NCBI GenBank assembly: GCA_027559495.1
Contig: JAMXSV010000001.1
Span: forward strand, 186,001 to 250,000
From: Aurifilum marmelostoma
Lineage: Eukaryota > Ascomycota > Sordariomycetes > Diaporthales > Cryphonectriaceae
Length of the DNA stretch: 64,000 nucleotides
Reading direction: 5' to 3'
Part shown: one piece after another, positions 22,432-33,971 of the stretch
Layout of the letters: every line of letters starts with the position of its first letter
Position numbering within the stretch: the stretch's first letter is position 1
Notes under the pieces: model-generated
Told to the model about the DNA's origin: nothing
Seen by the model: only the letters and a program-made list of their open reading frames with translations
Databases searched by the model: none
Translations under genes and position numbers: made by a program

Positions 22432-25400
22432 ATGGCACCCGGCTCGATGTCCATACGACCCTCGCAGCCTCAGCCACTGCCCAGCCAGAAGCCGCCTCCC
22501 AGTGACGCCCCGCTGGAGCAACCTACAGTCACGGATGGTAAGCTCGCCTGTCCCTCTCCTGCTTGCTCTTCCTCCTTGCGTGTCCCTCTCCTACGCGCAC
22601 GTGTGCTCTGCATGTCCTCGAAAGCCCAGGATGCTGATGGCACCCCACGAGAACAGGCATACAGAAGCTTTCAGCCTCTCCGCCGATCCCAGCTCCTACC
22701 TCATCGACCATGACCACCGTCGCACCGCCTACCACAACTCCCACGCATATCCCACCCGTCGTCCCGGGAAAGGGCGCAGTGCGAGGCAGCCTGAAAGATT
22801 CGGCAAAGGCGAGTTCGGATGGTGATTCTGCCAAAGGCCTAGGCCTCAACACGGCCCAAGCTACTTCCACGGCTGCGAACAGCCCGCCAGGAACCTCACC
22901 AATCAACCAAGGTGTTGATCCGCTGTCCCAAGTATGTCAGTCCTCAGGTCCACTAGAATTCATCCAGGGCGGCTTTCGGAGCAGGATCTACTCAGCCCCG
23001 TACAGCAAGATAGGCGCAGCAGTGTACGCTGACAGCATGCCTTCATCTTGTAGCACATCTTCCAGCGCACAAATACAGACTCTTCCCTCATCAAGCAGCC
23101 ACGGACGCGAAATGCTGCTGCAGCACCAATACCCGACAGCCCTAGATCTGGCCTGGACCCCCTACCGCGTCAGAGTTCCGATATCAACAGCAGGCAGCTG
23201 GCGAACTTGACTGATGCTGCCAGGGACAAGAAGTATGTTGCAGATTCCTTGCTTCCATTGTTAGCATCCTACACATGTGTTAGAAAGATTTCAGTCAAAT
23301 AATGAGAAGCGGTCCGCGTGAATATCTTTTCCCTGTGAAGAGGAGAAGGGGGGGGGGGCCTATGTCCTCGCAGGACTTATTACAGCTTGTATCGAAGGAC
23401 GTGGAGGGAACACAATTGAGGCGGGTAGCTGCCCATCGTGTGAGAACACAAAGGATCATGGCTGACTAAATCCTCTGTATTTGACCTCTTGGTAGAAAGG
23501 GCGGTTCATTTCTCAGCCGACTCGGTATCAGAAAGGCCAGGGCGGACGTCGACTCCGTACACGACAGCGATTCTGAGCTTGGCAGCGAGCAACGGATGAA
23601 CGGCGCCGACGCTCGTGTCTTCTCATCCAATTTCGTCGACGCGGGGGGCTTTATCCCCATTCATAAGGAACCGCCGAGATACATCCGTGTCCGGGCGCAG
23701 AACAAGCATGCCCATCAACGAGAATTCAACCGCATGTTCCTGGCCCAGGAGTTTGTGGGCACCCATCCTAAACTTGCCGAGCCGGACTCTGAGCAGACGG
23801 ACGACAAGGTTCCCATCGTGACCGTGTCCGTGGCGGGCGCGGGCGGTAGGAGGAGAGAGAAAACCGGTGGTGCAATATGGGCCACCGAATTCTCCAAAGA
23901 TGGGAAGTATCTCGCTGCCGCTGGGAAGGATGGCGTGGTAAGGGTGTGGGCTGTCATATCCACACCTGAAGAACGACGTGCGCAGGAGGAGGAGGAGGCT
24001 TCAATAGCCCCTGTCGGGGAAAGACTCTCCGCGCCCGTGTTTTGCGAACGTCCAATCCGTGAATTCCCTGGTCACACTAACGAGATTATTGACCTTAGCT
24101 GGAGCAAGAACAACTTCCTCCTGTCGACCAGTATGGACAAGACGGTGAGGCTTTGGCATGTTACCCGCGATGATTGCCTCTGTCAGTTCAAGCATAAAGA
24201 CGTCGTGACGAAGGTCGCATTCCACCCTACCGACGATCGCTTTTTCTTAGCCGGAAGTCTGGATATGACCTTAAGGCTCTGGAGCATCCCAGACAAGCAA
24301 GTCGCTTGGAATGTGCGCCTCCCGGACCTGATTACCGCCGTGGCCTTCACCCCAGACGGCAAGATCGCAATCGCAGGGCTCTTGAACGGCATGTGCATGC
24401 TGTACGAGACCGAAGGGCTCAAATTTCACAGTCAAATCCACGCCAAGAGCTCTAGGGGGAAGAACTCTAAAGGCAGCAAAATCACGGGAATCTCTGCAGT
24501 GACAATGTCCCTGGCTGCAGGGGGCAAGGGCACAGAACCCGGTGAAGTGAAGATCATGATTTCAACGAACGACTCGCGGATCCGTGTTTACAACCTGAGG
24601 GACGGCAGCCTCGACACGAAATTCAAGGGGCACGAGAATTTCTGCACGCAAATTAGCGCTAGCTTCAGTGACGACGCCCAGTATGTCATCAGTGGAAGCG
24701 AGAACAGGAAGGCGTTTATATGGAAAACGGGCCCGTCGGTCAGCGGAGATTCGGGCAAAGACAAGCACCCCTGTGAGAGCTTTGATGCACACGGCGATAT
24801 TGTGACGACAGCTCTGTTTGCCCCAAGGAAGGCGAGGCAGCTCTTGTCTGCGTCGGGCGACCCAATCTACGACCTCTGCAACCCACCACCGGTCGTCTTG
24901 ATGTCTGTGGATGAGGCGGCCGCGTCGGCGTCTCAGGCTGCTCCCTCGGATTCCGGCAGTCAAGACCAGACGCCCACAGCATCAGGCTTGGTCAAGAAGA
25001 AGGTGGAGCCGTCGCCGGCTTACATCTCACGCACAGCACACCCTGGGGGTAACATCATTGTCACGACGGATGATCAGGGTATCATCAAGGTCTTCAGGCA
25101 GGACTGCGCGCACAAGCGCCGACATGAAAGCTGGGAGACAGGAAGCAACCTCTCACAGAAACCTCGCGGCATCATCGGTATAGGACGGACTTACAGCATT
25201 GGCAGCACGGCACATTCGAGAAGGGCTAGTCTGAGCACTGCTGCGCCGGGCAAGGTGTCTTCCGATATGATCCTCAGCTGGAGGCAGAATGTTGAGGGTG
25301 GGAGGCCAAAGTCAATCGCTGGGGCCAGCATGAGCACGCCAGCTCGGAGTGAGAGAAGTATCTCGCCCGCCAAAAACATTCGTGGATCATCCACCAACCT

Positions 25401-26274
25401 TGCGGTAGACGCGAGGAAGCTGCCTTACTCCCTCGCGTCCCCTCGGCAGGCTACCGCACGAGCAACTGCGAGCGACGTTCCCGATAGCCCTACGAGCAGT
25501 GTGACAAGCCGCAGCCGTCCAAAGTCTATTGTGGATGGCAGGAAACTCCCCCCACCGCCTTTAAAATTGACACCTCTCAGCAACAACAACAATAATATCA
25601 ACAACACTGACAACAAGAACAATGATAATAAGGAGCAGGTCGAGGAGAAGCCACAGCCCACAAAGAAAAAACGCGAGGGAGATACTCCAAGACAATCCCT
25701 TCTGATGTCACCTCCAGTGCCTTCGTTTTCTTTCAATCCTGCGGAGGATGGCCCACAAGACTCCATGCTGCAAACCGACGCAGCTGGCGCCAGCTACGCC
25801 TTCTGGAACTTGAACCGTTGGAAAGGCCTCGCCGGGCTCAGGTCTTCGGACAGCAAAGCTGGCGGGTCAAAGAAGCACAACAGGACTAGCAGCGAGGCTG
25901 TGTCTGGCATGACAAGGGATGAGTCCGAGGGACTCCGACGGAAGAGCTTGGGATCATCAGTAATCTCTGGCCAGACGTCCCCGCCGACCTCGGAGCCGAC
26001 GGACATCGATGGCAACGGCACTAGTCGGCGGCCGAGTCACCTTCGTGGACACTCGCATCTCAGTACCGTGACGACTCAAGATGGCGATCTCCTGCGTGCC
26101 AATTCCGTGATATCCAAGCTCAGCTCCGAGCTCACTAGCGAGAGCGATGTAGGCACCGCAGATAGTGGTGCCATGAGATGCCGCAAATGCCACGCCCAGA
26201 AACCCAAGACAAAAAAGATTCAGGGTCAGCAGAAACTTGTCTGCGGGCGCTGTGGAAGCGTGTATACTGACTGA
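22432..26274 (+). CDS. WD40-repeat protein, WDR44/Dgr2-like, with C-terminal zinc ribbon
   Basis: Four exons: 22432-22537, 22657-22931, 23054-23232, 23496-26274, giving 1112 aa. The third-exon acceptor could instead be at 23066, 12 nt later and in frame. Residues 1-220 are low-complexity Pro/Ser/Thr. A GGSFLSRLGIRK motif and the GGFIPIHKEPPRYIRVRA block follow. WD40 blades run from about residue 310 to 600, with clear GHTNEIIDLSW and TVRLWHV units. The long C-terminal half is Ser-rich with an Asn run near 25580-25635. The last about 30 residues hold CxxC…CxxC. Human WDR44 binds Rab11; yeast Dgr2 and YMR102C are little characterised (2-deoxyglucose resistance). The molecular role here is inferred only from the fold. 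Confidence 0.88.
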
Positions 26275-29200
26275 GGTGATGAAGAGCATTCCTCGTTGAC
26301 GGGAAGAAAGGAATTGGTCTCACAATGCTGGGAGCATCCTCGCTAATTATCTGTTACTTGTGCATATTAGAATTAATAAGTAAGCACGGTGTTGGGTCGG
26401 ATGGCTTGAAATATTCATCTCTTGAAAGCTGCTACACAGGTTATACCAATACTTAACAATATGCAAGTCGCTTTATATATATTCATATACGTATGTATGC
26501 GTGTGTGTATGTGTTGAAAGTCGCCAGCCTGCGCATAGTGAGTCCCAATTCTGCAGCATCTAGGCCCAACCGTTTCCCCCCCCCTCCCCCCTTTCTCAGC
26601 CACCTTAGCCCCCCCCCTATTCTCGGTCGTCTATGCTTTCCCTAAGCAAGTGGGCGTACAAGCCGCTGTACCTATTTTGAGCGGCACGAATGCGTATCAA
26701 GGATACCTCCATCTGGCCTATAAACTGCTCCTCCTGTTTCGACCGTGCTTGACCCAAGGCCCATTGCCTCCTGTCTGGGTAATTTCATGCCCACCGATAG
26801 CCGCATGTACAACATACTAATACATAGCGACATTATGTTTGATCCATTTCTCTGCTAATCATAGCAGATATACAAAGAGTCCACATAGCCCACTTTGACC
26901 AGATTAAATCTTGATAGGAGTTTGTGGTGTTAGTCTATGTCATTGATAACAGTCTTCTTAAGGGTCTGGAACAAGCTACATATATCAACAACAGAGTTAT
27001 TCCGGGCATCTTGTGTGATGTGTTATGATCATAATCGATGTATGCTGGCAACCTCTATGCGTATTCCAGGGATGACCATGCAGGTGGAGCGAACTGCATA
27101 ATTTTATATTCGCGTCCAAACCGTCTCTCTCCGTAGCATGCAGCCTTGTTCCGCTGCTGAATGCCCTTCTCTAGGCTACTAATGAAGCATCACCCAATGA
27201 ACACGCTCCTCGTGAGATGTAGATCATTCTTGGATTGCCTGTACGATTCGACTGATCTCAGCTGTATGTCCTGACCATCATTGTTTATAGTCACCTGAGC
27301 ATGTGCACTCTCTCTGAGTTGCGACATCTTCTGACCCTGGTTCACTCACAGCTTACTATGTTAACCCTGATTGTTCGTATTTAAGCTCGAACGAGGGCTC
27401 GTTGGGATCCAAGCCGCATCTGGACGGTGCAGCTTACTATTGTGTTAGTGAATGCCAGGATAGAATACGAGATAGATAAACAGCCGCCAGCTCTTGTACC
27501 ATATCATTAAACAATACAAACAATATTTTGGCTTGCTAATGACTGGCACAATGCAGATTATACTGTGTTGAACTTGATTACTATAACTATATTATGATTT
27601 CTGATAACTGAATAAGATGAATCTCATTCACACCTAGAAATGATTCAGACTTCACATATAATAATAGCAGTAACTTGATGGAGATTCAGTATAAGGAAAG
27701 ACTTAATATCGATGCCCGGTTCCAAGAATCTCCCCAGCAGCAACAAGGCTGCCTATTCCTTTGTGTCTAATGTGTGAGACGACCTCGGGAGCAAGGTGAG
27801 CAGTGGTGATTCTCAAATTCATATGGAACTGGTATCAATCTAACATAATATACCATACAAAGAAGATGGAGAAAGAAGGGAAAGGACCAATGGTTGCCTT
27901 AATTATACAATTAAAGCAATGTGAGATCAGAAGGGCTAGGTAGGGCGACCAAACGACCTGCCTTTTCGCGATATGCTTTGACTTTATTGTTCTCAGATAA
28001 TACCAATTGCGCAATTAAAGCTGCTCCTTTCCTTCACTACTATGCGGTACTCAGTAGGTTCATTCGGATCATTTGCAATACTGAAGATGGAATTCTAATA
28101 AAAAAACATACTAGGACCTGGTGGCTTCAGCAACAAAACAGGTTATGTACTTATGCTCAGCTACAACAGATTGACAACAGTTTGAAGCTCATTCGCGGTT
28201 GTGATAATTAGGAGTTTATATCACAATGAACAATTATGATATTTGGCACTCGAAAAAATAAAATTCAAGGGTGACATGGCCTCTAAACCACCTAAAACGA
28301 AAAGGTAGCCATCGCATACGCTGCTTGCTTCAACACAATGCCCATGCAAGTCAAGAGCACTACATTGCTGTCAACTGATGCTCCCAGCTCTTAATCAGAT
28401 AACGACAATTTCGCAACGCAGTGGCTCCTCGCTCCATCGGACGTGACTACTTCGCAGTGGAACATCCACAGCAAGATGCCTCCTTGTGTGCTCGGAGCTG
28501 CTTTGGCCTCGTCTTGTGTCGTGTTATTTCGAAAGGGATTGATGGGGAAACCCCGTCTTGAGACCGTTCAAACACAAGCGCGATACAACATCGAGGTCCA
28601 TCCTTGGGCCCTATATCCACGACCCGAGAGCAAATCACAGTTCCATTAGTGTGGAGAATGAGACAATGTCTTGGGTTTTCATTACCAAATGCCTCGCCCG
28701 CCCTTGCACTGACAACCGAACCTTGGCGATCTCAAATCTGTGCGGCATCCACTCTCTGCTTGCCGTCTCGGCCCAGAAACATGTTGCCATCATCGCCGCC
28801 AGACAACAATGTCAAGTCGCCGAACGGCTACCTACTTGTTGCATAGTACTTACTGTGACGGGCCGCATGTTACATGTGATCCTAACTTTCAGGTCCGAGT
28901 CAAAGTCTGAGTCCAAGATCACGAATCCCTGGGGCCAAGCATAACGGGCTTGTGGATCTATCCCTTTAAATACAGTAGCTGTGATGTCACTTTTAATGGG
29001 GCCAAGACGTTTTTTTTTTCCCTTTCTAAAGTTTGAGGCCAAGTTGTCTCTGCCGAATCTGACTCGTTGCCAATTGCGGGCTGCCTAGACGCAGAATTTG
29101 AATACCAGATGACCAATTTCTTGGGTCCTTCATTTACGTACACAGTAAGTAGTTACGACAGGACTGGGGAAGTGTCTCTTAGGGAAAAAATGGAAAGAAA

Positions 29201-29391
29201 AAAAATGACGCTCTCTGTATGAAGTTTTGTTGGTCTTTCGATTTCTTTTAAAATCCCGATTCTCCGGAAAATCATGCCGCAGAAAAACGACTGCACGATT
29301 CTTGTGACCTCTGTTGAGTTCGATACCATTCACCTGCAATAACCACGTCCGCCCTGTTCAGACTGCGTGTCTCAGTGACGCCGTGCTCAAC
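26275..29391. other. 3.1-kb intergenic region without a gene
   Basis: I see no coding region, RNA gene or transposon that I can support. From about 26900 to 28250 the sequence is more AT-rich than its surroundings but still contains CpA/TpG, so it is not RIP-mutated like the large block. Homopolymers of C occur near 26576 and 26610. The final part is the promoter of the permease gene. Confidence 0.45.
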
Positions 29392-31417
29392 ATGGCAACG
29401 CTTTTTACGCATCACGATCATCCTGCCTCTTCGAAAAAAGATGTCGAAATAGGGGCCACCCGCAAGTGCAGCGGCGATTCGCCCAGCGGCGGGGAAGAAT
29501 CCGCCGACCAGCTTCTCGAGTCCCTAGGCTATGTCCAAGAGTTATCCCGCAACCGCTCGACCCTACAGGTGGCCTTCATGTCCTTTGTCCTGGCTGCCAT
29601 ACCTTACGGTCTCTCGACGACAATGTACTATCCGCTGGCCGGAGGTGGCCCGGCAAATATCATCTGGGGCTGGGTCGGTGTGTCGTGCATCATCATGTGC
29701 GTGGCGATATCTCTCGGCGAGATCACGAGCCTCTACCCTACAGCCGGTGGAGTATACTACCAGACCTTTCAGCTTTCGCCGCCGAGATGGCGAAGGATCT
29801 CCAGCTGGACCTGCGGCTGGCTTTACATGATCGGCAACGTGACCATCACTCTTGCTGTAAACTTCGGTACTGCGCTCTTCCTGGTTGCCTGCATCGACGT
29901 GTTCGAAAACGAAGCCGGCGTCGGCATATTCCCTGGTGAGCCCTGGCAGGTCTTCCTGGTCTTCCTGGGACTGACGCTACTGTGCAATGCTGTCTCGGCC
30001 TTTGGTGACCGCTGGTTGCCCCTCTTGGATGTAAGACGAGTTTGCCGGTCCTCTCCCGCCCGCGGAGCTTCCTAATACTCCGTGACCATCATTTTTCGAT
30101 GCCGAGGACACCTTGCTTGCTGGAGTATTTCACTTTTGCTGATATGAAACCACATGCGTTGTAGACTGCAGCAATCTTCTGGACTTTCGCTGGCGTGATA
30201 GCGATCGTGATATGTGTGCTCGTTCTAGCCAGGGAGGGCCGCCACAGCGCCGAATACGTCTTCACTACATTCGAGCCCCGTTCCGGATGGACCCCCGGCT
30301 GGTCCTTTTGTGTTGGTCTCTTGCAGGCTGCCTATGCCACGTCCTCGACAGGCATGATTATATCGTAGGGTTAACCTTCCTCCGTTGTTGTGTGAAAGAA
30401 ATCCTTCAGACTCCCCGGCCGAGAAAGTCCTTGACGATGTGGCTAACCGATATGTGTGTACCTGTAGCATGTGCGAAGAGGTACGGGAGCCTGCTACTCA
30501 GGTACCCAAGGCCATGGTCGGCACCATCGCCCTCAACACCTGCGCTGGGCTGTTGATCCTCGTCCCCCTGGTCTTCGTGATGCCTGACATCGACGGTCTC
30601 GTCGCTCTCGCCTCGGGTCAACCCGTGCCCTCCATCATCAAGTCTGCCGTAGGCTCCTCAGGTGGTGCCTTCGCCCTCCTCATCCCGCTGCTGGTTCTGG
30701 CCATCATCTGCGGGATCGGCTGCACGACGGCCTCGTCCCGCTGCATCTGGGCCTTCGCGCGCGATGGTGCCATTCCTGCGAGCCACCTGTGGAAGAGGAT
30801 CGACGGCCGGCTGAGCGTGCCCTTCAACGCCATGATGCTTTCCATGGTTGTCCAGATCGCCCTCGGCCTGATCTATTTTGGCTCCAGCGCGGCCTATAAC
30901 GCCTTCTCTGGTGTTGGTGTTATCTGCTTGACGACCTCATATGCCATGCCGATCGCGCTCAGTTTGTTGGACCGGAGAGAGTCGATCAAGCACGCAAGCT
31001 TCAACCTCGGTGCCCTGGGTGTCGTGTGTAACTACGTCTCTATTGGTATGTGGGCTCTACCCCTCGTCAGATGATGGTGTTCATGACCTTGCAATCCCGC
31101 CTTTTTCAGCGGCAAGGCTCACCACCCCTGGGAGGAATCTGATCTGCTGGCAAACTTTCCCTTGCTGACCACGATCTTCTCTCAAACAGCATGGTCTCTG
31201 CTGGCTGTCCCGCTTTTCTGCATGCCAACTGTAATTCCTGTTACAGGAGCATCTATGAACTGTATGTCAAGCCCCTGTGCCTGCAAGTCTGTAGAAGGAT
31301 ACAAACTGACTAGTCGCTCTTTTAGACGCTTCTGTGGTCTTTGTGGGGTTCACAATGATGTCTATTGCGTGGTATGTAGCATGGGGGCATCGGAACTATA
31401 TTGGGCCGCCAACGTAA
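29392..31417 (+). CDS. APC-family amino acid/GABA/choline permease (UGA4/HNM1-like)
   Basis: Five exons: 29392-30030, 30165-30364, 30468-31045, 31190-31261, 31326-31417; 526 aa. Plasma-membrane amino acid-polyamine-choline transporter with about 12 membrane segments. TM1 contains FVLAAIPYGLSTTMYYPLAGGGP, followed by GEITSLYPTAGGVYYQTF, the hallmark of the UGA4 group. The loop MCEEVREPATQVPKA and the IWAFARDGAIP segment are also family-typical. The start at 29392 gives a hydrophilic N-terminus with the usual LGYVQELSRNRS motif; an in-frame upstream codon is less likely. The C-terminus is uncertain: the TAA at 31415 overlaps a GTAAGT, and splicing at 31414 to an acceptor near 31460 could add a short tail. 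Substrate cannot be told from sequence. Confidence 0.9.
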
Positions 31418-32052
31418 GTGATGTGCAGGACCTTGCCTGCTTGACGGCTTGATACCTCAGAACCTCAATATTCGGACCTAGAAATTAGGATATATATAGC
31501 CTAGTTCGCAAAGCCCGATAAATTCGTCCTCAAGAAATCAGATGTCGCTTCTGTGAAACCATTAGTCCACCTCTGATGTGGTGTCTCTCACCTGGAAGTT
31601 TCTGGTCAATACAGGATTCAGCACCGCGAAGAGCCCATGGCCAGCTTTGGCAGCCAGCCTCACTCTGGGCTTCAGCCCGATGTTGAATGACCACCTCCTT
31701 TGCCTGGAAATGGTCCAAGAAGCCGGAGACAGCAAGCAAATGGTAGTACACAGACTATATAAGCCAAGAGCCTGCGCATGGCTGTGCGAATCCTCAATTG
31801 AAGAAAAGAAGGCAGTGAATTGGCCGAAAGAGCAATAATACACAATACCAAAAACAGAAGATTGCCCACTTGTAACCACAAGGTGCCCATGTGCCATGTG
31901 AAAATTAGCCAATATATTGCTGACCACCACATTCACCATCGTGTGGAGGCCATGCCAACTGTTTCAGTGTCACAGCACTGATTGATTCAAGATTTCGCTA
32001 TTGACAAGATATTCTGTCAAGGTCTGCCGCTGGTGCGTTACATACTATGTCA
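31418..32052. other. Intergenic region between convergent genes
   Basis: About 630 bp between the 3' ends of the permease and the NDUFAF6 gene. Nothing recognised beyond the possible alternative last exon of the permease near 31460-31485. Confidence 0.45.
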
Positions 32053-33265
32053 TTACAAATGATGTTGTCTAAGTGCTCGCCAAATGCGCCAAGGCAGCTT
32101 CCAGCTGTTGCGGACCTCGAATGGATCGAAGTTGGCCTTCTCGATGCGTTCTAGATAATCGCTGGAAGGTACGGCCTCCAAAAGGACACCAAAACCTCGT
32201 TTGACCTCGGCCTTGGTGACGCCTTTTTCAAACGCGCCCTCATACAGATGACCAGATTCCCCCTGGTGCTCATACTCGTGGCCAGGGTCCATGTCCTGGT
32301 TGATGTTGTTCAACATCTCCCGGGCTGTGATGAGATGGTCATGGGCGCGAGTTGCTACCTTGAAGATGGCGTCTTGGAGGCCAGGCGCACCGGGTCCATG
32401 ACGGAAGACATCCTCTTCTCGCAGCCCCACCTCGGCCATCACGTCGAGCGGCAAGAGGAGGGCCTGATTTCTAATATTCCCGGCTTCGACGCTGCCGGCG
32501 GGGGTCTGAGTAGGCCTCGGTGGCGCGGCCAGAATTGGTACCCCTCGAAGGACAGCCACTATACCACAGGCCTTGCCAATGTGGCTGGCGAGGTGGTCCA
32601 TATGCACAGACCGCATACCCATGGCAGCCAATGTCATGTACATCAGGGTGGAGTATGTATTCTCGGCGTAGTCCTCGAGAGCAGCCAAGCTGGTGAAGGG
32701 TCTGTCGTCCATAAACGCCTCCCGGGTGTTGATAAACCGCAGCAGCCAGAATTTGATAGACTTGGCGGCGGTGTTTGAGCCGGTCCTCTCGGCGAGATCC
32801 GTCATGTCCTTATGGAGGAGGATCGAGATGGGCTCCCGAGGAGGGTTGCCGGCAAAAGTCTTGTTGACAGTGTCTCTCCAGAACTGCAGCCGCATCTGGC
32901 GTATTGTGGGGTTGGACACGGTCTCTGGAAGTCTGGCAAGCTCAAGGTTGAGGGTACGCAGAGCATCGTAGGTATGCTGAGAGGAACGAGGCACAAACTG
33001 GCGGATGAGATATGCGTCGTAGTCGCCTTGCCTGCGGATGAATCAGAAACTGATACTGGAGAGGGACTCAAGTATGTCTATAATGGCAGAAAGGGAGGAC
33101 ATACCTTAGCTGGCCGACACAATACTTCCTAGCACTCTCAACATCCGCATCTGTGACAATCCCTCTTCTCGACAAGAGGTTGAGGTTGATGTCGAGATTA
33201 ATGTTGGCCACTCGCCGAGCGATTGGCCGGACTGAGCCCCGTCCCAGGCTCTGAGAAAACGACAT
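32053..33265 (-). CDS. NDUFAF6: Complex I assembly factor NDUFAF6 (squalene/phytoene synthase-like)
   Basis: Mitochondrial assembly factor for NADH:ubiquinone oxidoreductase, built on a squalene/phytoene synthase fold. Two exons on the minus strand, 33265-33105 and 33031-32053, with a 73-bp GT-AG intron; 379 aa. The first exon is Arg-rich and lacks acidic residues at its start (MSFSQSLGRGSVRPIARR), a typical mitochondrial presequence. Then come the QGDYDAYLIRQF and ALRTLNLELA segments, MRLQFWRDTV, LEDYAENTYSTLMYM and ASHIGKACGI, all matching NDUFAF6 rather than true squalene synthases. A true synthase activity is unlikely. Confidence 0.87.
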
Positions 33266-33971
33266 TGGTGTTGGAGTCTGGTTCTTATAAAGGATGCGCC
33301 ATCTTTATGCCCTTTTGATGGTGGGATGTGAGTGGCAATGAGTTGTCGAAATATGGCAGCAGAGCGAGGAGGACAAGTGACGATGCGCCTTGCTAATCTT
33401 CAGATGACGAAGGGAGTTATAGTGAAGAGCCCGTTGCTGCTGTAGGTTGCCGAGGTAGCAACTTGCATGCTAAGAACGAGTTCATCAGCCAACGCGATTT
33501 GTTTGACGGCATCTGGCCAATAAATTCTATGCTTTTCAATACCTTGTAGAGACGTTGGCCACCGAAAATCCTTCCAGCCCTTCGCAGGTGTTTCCTGTCC
33601 GGTCGGTTGCGAATGTTGCAGCTGCAGGATCATTGACTTTTCACTTGTTTGGGACCACCGACCCAGATGAAGTCCTTTTTGGGGGGGGAGTGTGGGGGTT
33701 TCAGCGTATGTTGGTGGGGGTTTACCAGCTTCTACAGGCTATCGATCCACTAAAAAAAACCATGGGACTGCCCATGGCCCAGGCACTCTGACAAAACGCG
33801 GTCAGCTGATAGGCCTGAAAGTGGTGACGCCAGCGAAGTCGCGTCTCGCCCGTCCCGTCGCGTCTCCCGCATTTCGGAATTCGTCGCTGTCTTGACGAAA
33901 GAACGCCTCGATCATACATCTATCGCAACACCACCGCGGTCTGACCCTCAACACCACGTCAGCCCCTCGCC
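33266..33971. other. Divergent intergenic region NDUFAF6/RAD5
   Basis: About 700 bp between the starts of two divergent genes, so a shared promoter region is likely. It has a run of G at 33680-33688 and of A near 33752. No gene is supported. Confidence 0.45.

Noticed and set aside
27921..28211. Open frame of 96 codons in the 3-kb intergenic region
   Set aside because: Mixed composition, no start context, no recognisable domain, and equal-quality frames on the other strand.
28558..28944. Open frame of 128 codons upstream of the first permease
   Set aside because: Overlaps other frames of similar length and shows no domain, signal or splice-supported extension.
29314..29391. Upstream in-frame extension of the first permease (26 extra residues)
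   Set aside because: Adds a Cys-rich stretch unlike the family's N-terminus; the ATG at 29392 fits better.
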